Positions 35,440 to 44,147 of a stretch of 64,000 bases of DNA are shown here, one piece after another (position 1 is the stretch's first letter; each line of letters starts with the position of its first letter). This stretch comes from Psychrobacter sp. I-STPA6b. GTDB lineage: Bacteria; Pseudomonadota; Gammaproteobacteria; Pseudomonadales; Moraxellaceae. Location: positions 1 to 64,000 of the forward strand of contig NZ_VEWM01000075.1 of the NCBI RefSeq assembly GCF_020662265.1, read 5' to 3'. A program made the position numbers and the translations under genes. The notes below the pieces were generated by a model. It was not told where the DNA came from and did not search any database. It was given only the letters and a program-made list of their open reading frames with translations.

Positions 35440-36696
35440 ATGACTCAATCCTCAAGAAATCCGCAACCTTTTGCCCCACAAATTTCTGTTCCTGCCATCT
35501 ATATGCGTGGTGGTACGTCAAAAGGCATATTTTTTAAACGCTCTGATTTACCCAAATCATGCCAAACTGCTGGCAAGGCTCGTGACCAGTTTTTATTACG
35601 TGTCATCGGTAGCCCTGACCCTTATGGCAAGCAAATAGACGGTTTAGGTAATGGCAGCTCCTCCACCTCAAAAACGGTGATTTTATCCAAATCAGATAAG
35701 CCCGACCACGATGTCAATTATCTATTTGGTCAAGTAAATGTCAGCAAGCCAATGATAGATTGGGGCGGTAACTGTGGCAATCTTACCGCTGCGGTAGGAG
35801 CGTGTGCGATTAATATGGGCTTGGTTGATGCCAAGCGTATTACTGCCAGCTTTGATGATGGTAAAAATGGTGTAAAAAATAGTGGCATTTGTGAAGTACG
35901 CATTTGGCAAGAGAATATCAGTAAAACTATCATTGCTCATGTGCCTGTTTATTTAGATGGCAATAAAAAGGTACAGGTACAAGAAACAGGTGATTTTGAA
36001 TTAGACGGTGTCACCTTCCCTGCTGCCGAAGTCAAAGTTGAATTTATCGACCCTGTGGATGCCAGTAGTGATATGTTCCCCACTGGCAATTTAGTCGATA
36101 GCTTTGCTGTACCAGAGTATCCAGAACTGGGTGAGTTGCAAGCGACTTTTATTAATGCAGGTATCCCGACTATTTTTGTGAATGCTGAGGCGTTAGGCTT
36201 TACTGGCACTGAATTGCAAGGTGATGTCAATAGCAATGATAAGCTACTTGCCAAATTAGAGACCATTCGTGCCTATGGTGGCGTGGCAATGGGGTTATTT
36301 AGTGATATTAGCGAGGCACAAAGTAGTCAGCATGTGCCAAAGCTGGCTTGGGTTGCCAAACCTGCCAGCTATACCGCTTCAAGTGGCAAAGCATTATTAG
36401 CAGATGAGATTGATTTGCTTGTTCGGGCAATGAGTATGGGACAACTTCACCATGCAATGATGGGGACAGCCGCAGTTGCCATTGCTGCTGCTGCAACCAC
36501 ACAAGGTACATTGGTCAATCAAGCGGCTGGTGGTGGTGAATTATCAGAAGTGCGTTTTGGTCACCCCTCTGGTACGTTACTGGTAGGCGGAAAAACGGAA
36601 CAAGTTAATGGACGCTGGCAAGCCAAAAAAGTATCAATGAGCCGTTCAGCAAGGCGAATTATGGTTGGTGAGGTATTTGTACCGTTTGGTGGCTAA
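35440..36696 (+). CDS. prpF: 2-methylaconitate cis-trans isomerase PrpF
   Basis: This 418-residue PrpF/DUF453-family protein isomerises 2-methyl-trans-aconitate made by AcnD, so AcnD and PrpF together replace PrpD. Landmarks are YMRGGTSKGIFFKRSDLP at the N-terminus and IDWGGNCGNLTAAVGACAI. The C-terminal half carries the second DAP-epimerase-like lobe (FGHPSGTLLVGG). An AAGGA ribosome binding site precedes the ATG. In pseudomonads prpF follows acnD directly; here two TA loci and a hypothetical gene are interposed. Confidence 0.94.
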   Translation: MTQSSRNPQPFAPQISVPAIYMRGGTSKGIFFKRSDLPKSCQTAGKARDQFLLRVIGSPDPYGKQIDGLGNGSSSTSKTVILSKSDKPDHDVNYLFGQVNVSKPMIDWGGNCGNLTAAVGACAINMGLVDAKRITASFDDGKNGVKNSGICEVRIWQENISKTIIAHVPVYLDGNKKVQVQETGDFELDGVTFPAAEVKVEFIDPVDASSDMFPTGNLVDSFAVPEYPELGELQATFINAGIPTIFVNAEALGFTGTELQGDVNSNDKLLAKLETIRAYGGVAMGLFSDISEAQSSQHVPKLAWVAKPASYTASSGKALLADEIDLLVRAMSMGQLHHAMMGTAAVAIAAAATTQGTLVNQAAGGGELSEVRFGHPSGTLLVGGKTEQVNGRWQAKKVSMSRSARRIMVGEVFVPFGG

Positions 36697-36803
36697 TGAA
36701 ATAAGGGGCAGTCATTAAACATTAAAAAAGCAAATACTAAAAGACAATTATTTAACAAATCATTAAAATACTACCTCATCACTTGATGCAATAAGGAAAA
36801 ACT

Positions 36804-37172
36804 ATGGACAATCAACAGCAACAAGAATTTGAACAACAAATCGCCCCATTTTTTTGGGTAGAGCATGATAGTAGCGTGTCACTCTGTATGTCTGATGTCG
36901 GTGATTATAAAATGGATATTTTTAATAGCCGAGCTGAAGAAGGGTTTATGGGTAATGGCTACGACTGGGGAAGTTTAGCAACTGTTTTTATTGAAGAGAA
37001 ACACCCAGAATGGCAAGAGGTTATCAATTTTGACCCCGAAGCAGGTATGTTTTGTGTTTATACAGATATAGAAAATAAAGCAGTGCTAAAAGAGTTTGCT
37101 TTGGCGTTTAAACGAACTCTAGACAATAATGAAGTCATTTTGGATTTATTCTCTCGTGCTGAACTCGATTAA
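36804..37172 (+). CDS. Imm51-family immunity protein, orphan
   Basis: This 122-residue acidic soluble protein closely fits the Imm51 pattern: FFWVEHD near the start, FNSRAEEGFMGNGYDWGSLATVF in the middle, and FDPEAGMFCVYTDIE near residue 75. Imm51 proteins neutralise polymorphic toxins. No toxin gene lies beside it, so it is an orphan immunity gene in the prp cluster. An AAGGAAA ribosome binding site precedes the start. Confidence 0.8.
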   Translation: MDNQQQQEFEQQIAPFFWVEHDSSVSLCMSDVGDYKMDIFNSRAEEGFMGNGYDWGSLATVFIEEKHPEWQEVINFDPEAGMFCVYTDIENKAVLKEFALAFKRTLDNNEVILDLFSRAELD

Positions 37173-37533
37173 CATTTTTTTATATCGTTTACTAATCCGC
37201 TATTGGTGGCAATTATCACTGTTATTTTTAATGATAACAGTGGTATTGTCCTTATTACCTGTCCCCAGTTTGCCTCCTGCCCCTGGTACAGATAAAACCC
37301 ATCATCTGATTGCTTATATGGCAATTAGCTTTCCCATTGCAGTGGCAAAACCCAAATATTGGCAAGGGTTATTATTAGCAGTTATTGCCATTAGTGGTGC
37401 GATTGAGTTAATCCAGCCGTATGTCAATCGTTATGGGGAATGGCTTGATTTATTGGCAAATAGTACAGGGGTATTATTAGCAGTGGTTTTGGTTTATTTT
37501 TGGCAGTTATTTTTTAATCAAAAAGCTGATTAA
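37129..37533 (+). CDS. VanZ-like membrane protein
   Basis: This 134-residue protein has four predicted membrane helices. VanZ-like landmarks include LLPVPSLPPAPGTDKTHHLIAYM and AIELIQPYVNRYGEWLDLLANSTG. The listed start overlaps the preceding gene by 44 bases; a GTG at 37156 is an alternative. The family name comes from a teicoplanin-resistance accessory gene, but function in Gram-negatives is unknown. Confidence 0.8.
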   Translation: MKSFWIYSLVLNSINIFLYRLLIRYWWQLSLLFLMITVVLSLLPVPSLPPAPGTDKTHHLIAYMAISFPIAVAKPKYWQGLLLAVIAISGAIELIQPYVNRYGEWLDLLANSTGVLLAVVLVYFWQLFFNQKAD

Positions 37534-37562
37534 GCAAATAAAATTGAACATAAAGAGCTATC

Positions 37563-38063
37563 ATGAAAAATTCCCCTTACCACGTCACCTTACAAACCTT
37601 TACTGAATTAACCAATCATCAACTACTACAAATTCTACAAGCACGTTGTCAGGTTTTTATTATTGAACAGCAGTGTATTTATCAAGACATTGACGGTATA
37701 GACCCACAATGTTTGCATATCTCTATGGTGAGTAGTGCTGATACCTCTGATACCAATAACCATAATTTAGTGGCTTATTGTCGTATTATCCCACCTGCTT
37801 TATCTACTTTATCTACCAGCCCCAACCCTGTTATTCCTGCCATTGGTCGAGTTTTAGTGACGGCAGAACATCGAGGGCAAGGACTGGCAAGAAAGCTAAT
37901 GCAATATGCCATTGATGTATGTCAAAGACTCTACCCTAATCAGCCAATTTATATCTCTGCTCAAACTTATTTAACTGATTTTTATCAATCGCTAGGATTT
38001 GTAGTGCAAGGCAAGCCTTACGATGAGGACGGTATTGAACATATTGATATGTTGTTGGATTAA
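37563..38063 (+). CDS. ElaA-type GNAT acetyltransferase
   Basis: This 166-residue GNAT-fold protein is of the ElaA group: FTELTNHQLLQILQARCQVFIIEQQCIYQDIDG is the family N-terminus. The acetyl-CoA binding loop is IGRVLVTAEHRGQGLARKLM (about 98-117), followed by ISAQTYLTDFYQSLGF. The linker near residue 60 (SSADTSDTNNHN) is longer than usual. Acceptor substrate unknown. Confidence 0.88.
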   Translation: MKNSPYHVTLQTFTELTNHQLLQILQARCQVFIIEQQCIYQDIDGIDPQCLHISMVSSADTSDTNNHNLVAYCRIIPPALSTLSTSPNPVIPAIGRVLVTAEHRGQGLARKLMQYAIDVCQRLYPNQPIYISAQTYLTDFYQSLGFVVQGKPYDEDGIEHIDMLLD

Positions 38064-38154
38064 GGTCTGTTATTTTTAATATATCATCAATATATCTAAG
38101 TTCTTATCCCTGCTCATAATTATTGTCGTGCCTTCCTGCGTATGTTATATTTAT

Positions 38155-38169
38155 CAATAACCATTATCA
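38155..38169. promoter_or_regulatory. Possible weak Fur-like half site upstream of prpD
   Basis: CAATAACCATTATCA matches all seven bases of the right half of the 7-1-7 Fur consensus (ATTATCA) and four of seven in the left half. It lies about 85 bases before the prpD start. Weak on its own; listed because prpD is the iron-independent alternative to AcnD. Confidence 0.25.
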
Positions 38170-38253
38170 CTTAATAATAAATCTTGATTGTTAATGATTA
38201 TTGGTTAACTCTTAATAAACTCCACATTCACTTTATCGCAAGGAAAGCAATAT

Positions 38254-39744
38254 ATGTCACATAGCAATGTTGAAAGCAACGTTCGTCCAGATTATGACCC
38301 AGAAATCCAAAAAATTGCCGATTATGTCTTAAATTATAAAATAGAAAATAGCGAGGCATGGAACACCGCCCGCAACTGCCTAATGGATACTTTAGGCTGT
38401 GGTTTACTTGCCCTACGTTTTCCAGAATGCACCAAGCATTTAGGAGCAGATTGTGAGGGGCAAATTACCCCAAATGGGGCAAGAGTTCCGGGGACTTCGC
38501 ACCGTCTTGACCCCATCAAAGCCGCCTTTGATATTGGCTGTATGATACGCTGGCTGGATTATAACGACACATGGCTGGCTGCTGAATGGGGACACCCATC
38601 GGACAACTTGGGCGGTATTTTGGCAACGGCGGATTACATTAGCCAAGTTAATATCAGTCAAGGACGTGAGCCACTCACCATGAAAGCAGTGCTTGAGGCA
38701 ATGATTATGGCACACGAAATTCAAGGTGTATTGGCACTAGAAAACTCATTCAACCGTGTCGGCTTAGACCATGTATTTTTGGTGAAACTTGCCTCAACGG
38801 CGGTGGTTGCTAAATTACAAAACCTACCTCGTGAGCGTGTGATGGCAGCCATTTCACAAGCCATTGTTGATGGGCAAGCATTGCGTACTTACCGTCATGC
38901 TCCCAATGCGGGTAGCCGTAAATCGTGGGCGGCAGGTGATGCCACCAGTCGAGCGGTACGTTTAGTCGATATTGCCAAACGTGGCGAGATGGGTATTCCC
39001 GGTGTGTTATCTGCACCACAATGGGGATTTTATGATGTGCTATTTAGCCATACCAACAAAGACTTGGCCACCAAAGCTGAAGAAGAACGTAAATTTAAAT
39101 TCCAACGTGACTTTGGCAGTTATGTGATGGAAAATGTACTGTTTAAAATCAGTTTCCCTGCGGAGTTCCATTCACAAACGGCGTGTGAGGCAGCGGTAAC
39201 TCTACACCCACAAGTCAAAGACCGCATTGATGAAATTGAAAAAATCGTCTTAACCACTCATGAGTCTGCCATTCGTATCATCTCCAAAGAAGGTGAGCTT
39301 GCCAACCCTGCCGACCGTGACCACTGTATCCAATACATGGTCGCTGTGCCACTACTAACAGGGGATTTGGTCGCTGAAAACTACGAAGACAGCTATCATG
39401 CCCAGCACCCAGAAATTGATGAACTACGCAGTAAAATGGTAGTGGAAGAAGATGAACGCTACTCTAAAGAGTATCATGACCCTGATAAACGCTCAATCGC
39501 CAATGCCATTCAGGTATTTTTCACTGATGGTAGTAGCACTGATAAAGTAGCAGTGGAATACCCCATCGGGCATAAGCGTCGTCGTAAAGAAGGTATCCCC
39601 GTATTAGAAGCGAAGTTTAAAGCCAATTTGGCAACTCGCTTTATTGCCTCTCGTTGTGAGCAAATTTTTGAGCTATGTACCGACCAAGCCAAACTTGAAC
39701 AAACCCCTGTTAATGAGTTTATGGATTTGTTTGTGGTGAATTAA
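38254..39744 (+). CDS. prpD: 2-methylcitrate dehydratase PrpD
   Basis: This 496-residue MmgE/PrpD-family enzyme dehydrates 2-methylcitrate without an Fe-S cluster. Landmarks include [20 protein letters not shown] at the N-terminus, [29 protein letters not shown] and [15 protein letters not shown]. An AAGGAAA ribosome binding site precedes the ATG. The organism thus encodes both the AcnD/PrpF and PrpD routes; the same pairing with prpD downstream of prpF is known in Pseudomonas aeruginosa. A strong terminator follows. Confidence 0.93.
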   Translation: MSHSNVESNVRPDYDPEIQKIADYVLNYKIENSEAWNTARNCLMDTLGCGLLALRFPECTKHLGADCEGQITPNGARVPGTSHRLDPIKAAFDIGCMIRWLDYNDTWLAAEWGHPSDNLGGILATADYISQVNISQGREPLTMKAVLEAMIMAHEIQGVLALENSFNRVGLDHVFLVKLASTAVVAKLQNLPRERVMAAISQAIVDGQALRTYRHAPNAGSRKSWAAGDATSRAVRLVDIAKRGEMGIPGVLSAPQWGFYDVLFSHTNKDLATKAEEERKFKFQRDFGSYVMENVLFKISFPAEFHSQTACEAAVTLHPQVKDRIDEIEKIVLTTHESAIRIISKEGELANPADRDHCIQYMVAVPLLTGDLVAENYEDSYHAQHPEIDELRSKMVVEEDERYSKEYHDPDKRSIANAIQVFFTDGSSTDKVAVEYPIGHKRRRKEGIPVLEAKFKANLATRFIASRCEQIFELCTDQAKLEQTPVNEFMDLFVVN

Positions 39745-39777
39745 TCACCAAAACACACACTTTTTTTAAGGCTTTAG

Positions 39778-39811
39778 AACCATAATTAACAACAGTTAAT
39801 TATGGTTTTTT
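39778..39811 (+). terminator. Rho-independent terminator after prpD
   Basis: AACCATAATTAAC, loop AACA, GTTAATTATGGTT forms a perfect 13-bp stem followed by a T run. It closes the methylcitrate cluster. Confidence 0.9.
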
Positions 39812-39996
39812 ATTTTGTTACTACTTTGATATACCAATATGATTTATCAACAATATGAATAACATTCTGTATATTATATAGTTAGCATCTCGTCACAAAT
39901 AAAAAAAGTGTTTTTATTTTGCAACATGTTGTATTTAAAAGATTTTTACGGGTTGATTTATTTTTTATTAAGCAAAAATATTTTGATGTATTTTAT

Positions 39997-40015
39997 AATA
40001 ATGATAATTATTATT
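39997..40015. promoter_or_regulatory. Fur-box-like sequence upstream of the solute-binding protein
   Basis: AATAATGATAATTATTATT matches 16 of 19 positions of the Fur consensus GATAATGATAATCATTATC. It lies about 195 bases before the start of the binding protein, which suggests iron-dependent repression. The long distance leaves room for an untranslated leader with a hairpin. Confidence 0.6.
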
Positions 40016-40046
40016 GTATTTGCATACCTTCGTCACTATAATACCT

Positions 40047-40088
40047 CACAAAATAAATAAGTATTTATATAACCTTATTTATTTTGTG
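40047..40088. other. Perfect 15-bp hairpin in the leader
   Basis: CACAAAATAAATAAG (40047-40061) pairs perfectly with CTTATTTATTTTGTG (40074-40088) around a 12-base loop. It lies between the Fur-like site and the binding-protein start at 40210. It may be an attenuator, an RNA-stability element or a terminator of a short RNA. It is AT-rich, and no T run follows immediately. Confidence 0.55.
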
Positions 40089-40209
40089 GATTATATTTTT
40101 AATATCCTTTTGGCATTTAAGGGTAATAAAAATAACGAAAATAGTAATCCATATATTTTTTCATATTTTATATGTAGTAGATATATGGCAGTTTTAATAT
40201 AGGATTTAT

Positions 40210-41082
40210 ATGATGAAGTTAGCAAATATTTTTTTACCCTTAGTGTTAGTTTGTCCTGCACTGATACTGGTTGCATGTGATAAAACAGAAAGCACAGAAG
40301 TTCAAACCGAAGACTATAAGGATAATTCTCATCTTCCTGTTATTAATGTTGCCACTTACGGTAGTATGGCACCTTTTGCCTTTTTAGATGCACAAGGCAA
40401 TTTGACAGGGATTGATGTGGATACTATTCGTGCTATCGGTGAGATAGAGGGATTTGAGGTGCATTTTAACAGTATGCCATGGCAAAACTTATTTGACTCT
40501 GTCGAATCTGGTGACAATGATTTGGCAATAGCGGGTATTTCTTATAGTGATGAGCGTGCAAACAAATATGGCTTATCAAAATCTTATATGTTTGTCCCTG
40601 CTGCCATTATGTATAAAGATCAAAGTTTAAAAATTAATGGCTTACAGGATTTAAAAGGTTTAAATGTTGGTGGCATTGAAAATAGTAAACAAGTACAACA
40701 AATGAAAGAAGTTGGTGGGTATAATAAAATATCTGAGCCTGCCACCATTTTTTTAGCTTTTCAGGAGATGGTCAATGGTAAATCTGATGCCATTTTTGAA
40801 GATAAACAGGTACTTGAGCATTTAGAAAAAATGTATCCTGAATATTCATTTAATATTGTGGCTTATGAAGATCAAAGTATGCCTAGCTCTCAGCAGGTGA
40901 TTATGACTAAAAAGGGTAACACACAATTGCTTAACAAGCTAAATCATGGTATTGATCAACTGATTGCTAGTGGACAAATGCAACAGATAGAGGATAAATG
41001 GTTACATGAAGAATCCTTACTCACTATTAACAATAATACAACTGCCAATACCATGGACAAGACAACAAGCTTGGAAAATTAA
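40210..41082 (+). CDS. Family 3 solute-binding lipoprotein (ABC transporter substrate-binding protein)
   Basis: This 290-residue SBP_bac_3 protein has a signal peptide with a lipobox-like ILVAC. It shows the family motifs: YGSMAPFAFLDAQGNLTGIDVDTIRAI, MPWQNLFDSVESGDNDLAIAGISYSDERA, and GQMQQIEDKWLHE. Members bind amino acids or small polar compounds outside the inner membrane. No permease or ATPase is adjacent, so partners are elsewhere. A Fur-like box lies upstream. A short asparagine/threonine-rich tail follows the domain. Confidence 0.88.
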   Translation: MMKLANIFLPLVLVCPALILVACDKTESTEVQTEDYKDNSHLPVINVATYGSMAPFAFLDAQGNLTGIDVDTIRAIGEIEGFEVHFNSMPWQNLFDSVESGDNDLAIAGISYSDERANKYGLSKSYMFVPAAIMYKDQSLKINGLQDLKGLNVGGIENSKQVQQMKEVGGYNKISEPATIFLAFQEMVNGKSDAIFEDKQVLEHLEKMYPEYSFNIVAYEDQSMPSSQQVIMTKKGNTQLLNKLNHGIDQLIASGQMQQIEDKWLHEESLLTINNNTTANTMDKTTSLEN

Positions 41083-41129
41083 TCAGTTAGCTAATTAAAT
41101 ATTTGTTTACTCCATTTATTTGCCACAAT

Positions 41130-41172
41130 CATAATCGGCAAGCGTTGGTTATGGTTTTTTATTTTTTATAGG
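41130..41172 (+). terminator. Likely terminator after the solute-binding protein
   Basis: CATAATC pairs with GGTTATG (one G-T wobble) around a ten-base loop and is followed by TTTTTTATTTTTTA. Confidence 0.6.
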
Positions 41173-41194
41173 TTAAATTTTATTAGGAAATATT

Positions 41195-41567
41195 ATGGCA
41201 ACCCGTCCTGCATTTATACCAAATCTCACCCAAACCAATCAAAATCATTCATTAAAAAATCTAGTAGATACTCAAGATGTGGACTTTGAGTGGTTTGCAG
41301 GTTTTGCGGTGTCACAAAAACAAAAATGTATTGATTAACCGCATTTTATGATTGGTTATATATCACTGCTTTAAATGCTCACCCAGAATATCATCAACCC
41401 CTTTTAAGCTATGATGCGTTTACTGATATTGAATTTAATCCCAAAAAATCCATCAACTGTCAGGTTCATGCGGTAGCATTATTTTGTGCATTACTTAAAG
41501 TGACATGCTTGATGAGGTCATGCAATCACAATCACAGTTTTTACGCATTTATGATGACACAATCTAG
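41195..41567 (+). pseudogene. Decayed DarT1-associated NADAR antitoxin gene
   Basis: The frame from ATG 41195 begins MATRPAFIPNLTQ and runs through DFEWFAGFAVSQKQKCID before a stop at 41336-41338. The protein continues in another frame with FYDWLYITALNAHPEYHQPL, LLSYDAFTDIEFNPKKS, and then, after a further frameshift, LDEVMQSQSQFLRIYDDTI and a stop. These segments match the N-terminus and C-terminus of the DarT1-associated NADAR (DUF6977) antitoxin family. The middle, with most of the NADAR domain, is missing. No DarT toxin gene is adjacent. Several independent lesions indicate a dead gene. Confidence 0.75.
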
Positions 41568-41695
41568 CTGACTAGCTGATAATAATTAATTTATACCAAA
41601 TGGTTCACCACCTTCGATATAATCCATATACTATAATCTGCCTAATTGCTATTATTTACCCCTTTATTTATCTTTGATGATTTTATAGAGCCATT

Positions 41696-43078
41696 ATGCT
41701 ATCCAAACAAGACCAATTAACCGAGCTGGTGCGTGAGCTTGAAAGCCAAAATCACGTCTTTAGTGCCGACCCATTACTCATCACTGAAAAGCTCAAAGAT
41801 GAGCAAGGTACCCCGATACAAAAGTTGCATTGGCGTGCTTCTAGAATTGATGCCAATGGCTCACTAGCAGGTACTCTTGGCAAGATTGATGCTCGTATTA
41901 AGGGCATTATTATTATCATGAGTGTGATTTGGTGTGTTTCAGGATTTTTGGGCTTATTTACCCTATTGCAAGCCAATGTGGTGAACTTTTTTTATGTGTT
42001 GGTATGCTTGCTTGGTTTTCATACCTTGATGTTGCTGGCTTGGTTGGTATTAACCTTGGTCAATCAAGGTAAGCAGTCACCAAGTATCATCACCAGTTTT
42101 ATCAGCCCAAGCCAACTTATTCGCGGTAAAGATGATGTCACCCAAGCATCGGTACGTTTATATGAACGCCAGTTGCAACATACGGGTATGCGCTGGTATG
42201 TGGGGCGGTTTAGCCATCAGCTTTGGCTGGCGACGTTAACGGGTATGCTGTTTGCGATTATCTTTTTACTGATTGTGCGTCAATATACCTTTAGTTGGGA
42301 ATCAACCTTATTGTCCAATGAAACATTGGTAACCTTGACGCAGTGGCTTGGTTGGCTACCCAGTAAGGTTGGCTTTTCTGTGCCTGATGCCAGTGCGGTG
42401 GCACAAAGCCGTCTAGTATCTGAACCAATGCCTTTAAATATTGCCAGACAATGGGCAAGCCTGCTTGTGGGTAGTTTACTGATGTATGGCATTGTGCCTC
42501 GTGCGATGGCGTGGGCGGTGTGTGCGTGGTTATTTGCCCATAATAAAATGCGTTTGGATTTAAAACTGCCCTATTATCAAAAAATCATTGATTTTTGGCA
42601 ACGTGATGTGGTCGATGCTGATGATTTTAATGAGCAGGTCAAACCTGTTGCCCCCAAAGCAAAGGTCAGTCAAGGCAAAAAACTGGTGGCATTATTAGAA
42701 TATCCATACCATGATGACAATTGGTATCAGTTTAGTGCAGGGCATAACATTGAAGATTTTGGCATTGTTGATGGGCGTGAGGACATACAACGATTGCTAG
42801 ATTATTTGGATAATCATGATGTGCAGGTATTGTTAGGCATTCACACGCGTGCCTTACCTGACAGAGGCGTGTTACGCAAGCTTGATAAGATTGCCAGTCA
42901 TGCCAAGCAAGGTCTGGTGGTGCAGTTATTAGCTGATGAAAACTTATTAAAATTAAACCAAGATAATCCAGAACAGCTAACCGATGAGCAACGTGAGCAA
43001 CAAAATCAACAGCAACTGCGTTATAACCAATGGCAAAAGGCATTGGCAGAAAGGCAGATTGGCTTGGTGTCGGTTTAA
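41696..43078 (+). CDS. DUF2868 membrane protein
   Basis: This 460-residue protein has an N-terminal soluble part and four or more membrane helices (about 70-90, 97-120, 180-200, 255-278). Two DUF2868-style landmarks are LHWRASRIDANGSLAGTLGKIDARIKG and LRKLDKIASHAKQGLVVQLL, in the terminal soluble domain. DUF2868 genes typically precede DUF3482 GTPases, as here, with one gene inserted. Function unknown; a membrane partner of the GTPase is likely. Confidence 0.82.
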   Translation: MLSKQDQLTELVRELESQNHVFSADPLLITEKLKDEQGTPIQKLHWRASRIDANGSLAGTLGKIDARIKGIIIIMSVIWCVSGFLGLFTLLQANVVNFFYVLVCLLGFHTLMLLAWLVLTLVNQGKQSPSIITSFISPSQLIRGKDDVTQASVRLYERQLQHTGMRWYVGRFSHQLWLATLTGMLFAIIFLLIVRQYTFSWESTLLSNETLVTLTQWLGWLPSKVGFSVPDASAVAQSRLVSEPMPLNIARQWASLLVGSLLMYGIVPRAMAWAVCAWLFAHNKMRLDLKLPYYQKIIDFWQRDVVDADDFNEQVKPVAPKAKVSQGKKLVALLEYPYHDDNWYQFSAGHNIEDFGIVDGREDIQRLLDYLDNHDVQVLLGIHTRALPDRGVLRKLDKIASHAKQGLVVQLLADENLLKLNQDNPEQLTDEQREQQNQQQLRYNQWQKALAERQIGLVSV

Positions 43079-43102
43079 GCTGGTGATTTAAGGTAATAAA
43101 AC

Positions 43103-44050
43103 ATGGACAGTTTGGCAACACGACTTGATGATTATTTGGATGTTTATAAAGAAGGTATCAATCACTTATTATTAACCGCCACGCCTGAATCACTGCAACC
43201 AATTATCGCCCATATCTTACCCCAACATTGGCAAGAATGGATTTTGCCATTGATGGGCGTGCCATTTTTTTTGCTATTTTTGGCAGAATGGGCATATCAA
43301 AAGCAGGCTGGCAAGGCAGAGTCGTTTGGTTGGCGACGGGCATTGACCAATTTTAGCTTAGGCGGGTCTTATCTGACCTTTGAGATGATTATTCAAGCGT
43401 TGGTGGTATTACCAATTTGTCTGTGGCTGTATCAATTTCGCCTATTTACCATTGAGGTGACATGGTGGACGGTGATTCCGATTTTTGTGGCGGTGGAATT
43501 TTGTTATTACTGGTTTCACCGAGCCTCACATCGCATTACGTGGTTTTGGTCGGCTCATGTGGTGCATCATTCTGATGATAAGATGAATTTATCCACTGCC
43601 ATGCGTCAAAGTTTATTATATTCGGTCACTGGTTGGTGGCTGTTCTTTACCCCGCTTATGCTACTTGGGGTTAATCCTGTTTGGGTGTTTTTCTTTTATG
43701 CGTTAGATTTGATTTATCAGTTTTTTATTCATACCGAAACTGTAGGCAAACTACCTCGTTGGGTGGAGTATATTTTTGATACCCCAAGCAATCATCGTGT
43801 CCATCATGGCACCAATGAGGCTTATATTGATAAAAATTATGGAGGTGTGCTGATTATTTTTGACCGTATCTTTGGTACTTATGTAGAAGAAGATATGGTC
43901 AATGACCCTGTGGTGTATGGAGCAGTGGGCGAAAAAAGTACTGATAGTATTATTGGTTTAATCTTTGCGGTATTTGTGCGTATGTGGCAACGGGTCTTTC
44001 GTACGCAAGGATTAAAAAATAAAATTAAGGTTTTGGTAAGTCCGCCATAA
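43103..44050 (+). CDS. Sterol desaturase/fatty acid hydroxylase-family protein
   Basis: This 315-residue integral membrane di-iron enzyme has the three histidine clusters FHRASH, HVVHH and HRVHH, in the order and spacing of the family (residues about 139-144, 151-157, 230-236). It probably hydroxylates or desaturates a lipid at the inner membrane. It lies between DUF2868 and DUF3482 genes with spacers of 25 and 97 bases, so it may be co-transcribed. The substrate cannot be told from sequence. Confidence 0.88.
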   Translation: MDSLATRLDDYLDVYKEGINHLLLTATPESLQPIIAHILPQHWQEWILPLMGVPFFLLFLAEWAYQKQAGKAESFGWRRALTNFSLGGSYLTFEMIIQALVVLPICLWLYQFRLFTIEVTWWTVIPIFVAVEFCYYWFHRASHRITWFWSAHVVHHSDDKMNLSTAMRQSLLYSVTGWWLFFTPLMLLGVNPVWVFFFYALDLIYQFFIHTETVGKLPRWVEYIFDTPSNHRVHHGTNEAYIDKNYGGVLIIFDRIFGTYVEEDMVNDPVVYGAVGEKSTDSIIGLIFAVFVRMWQRVFRTQGLKNKIKVLVSPP

Positions 44051-44147
44051 TAGGGTCTAATATCAATTCTTCACCTTAACTTTCTGCTTAAAATGGATTA
44101 TATTTAATCCACTCTATGTCCTTTATAAAAACGTAAGGCTTATCAAT

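Noticed and set aside
40014..40202. Open frame of 62 codons in the leader of the solute-binding protein
   Set aside because: It starts with TTG, has no ribosome binding site, overlaps a perfect hairpin and is AT-rich by chance.
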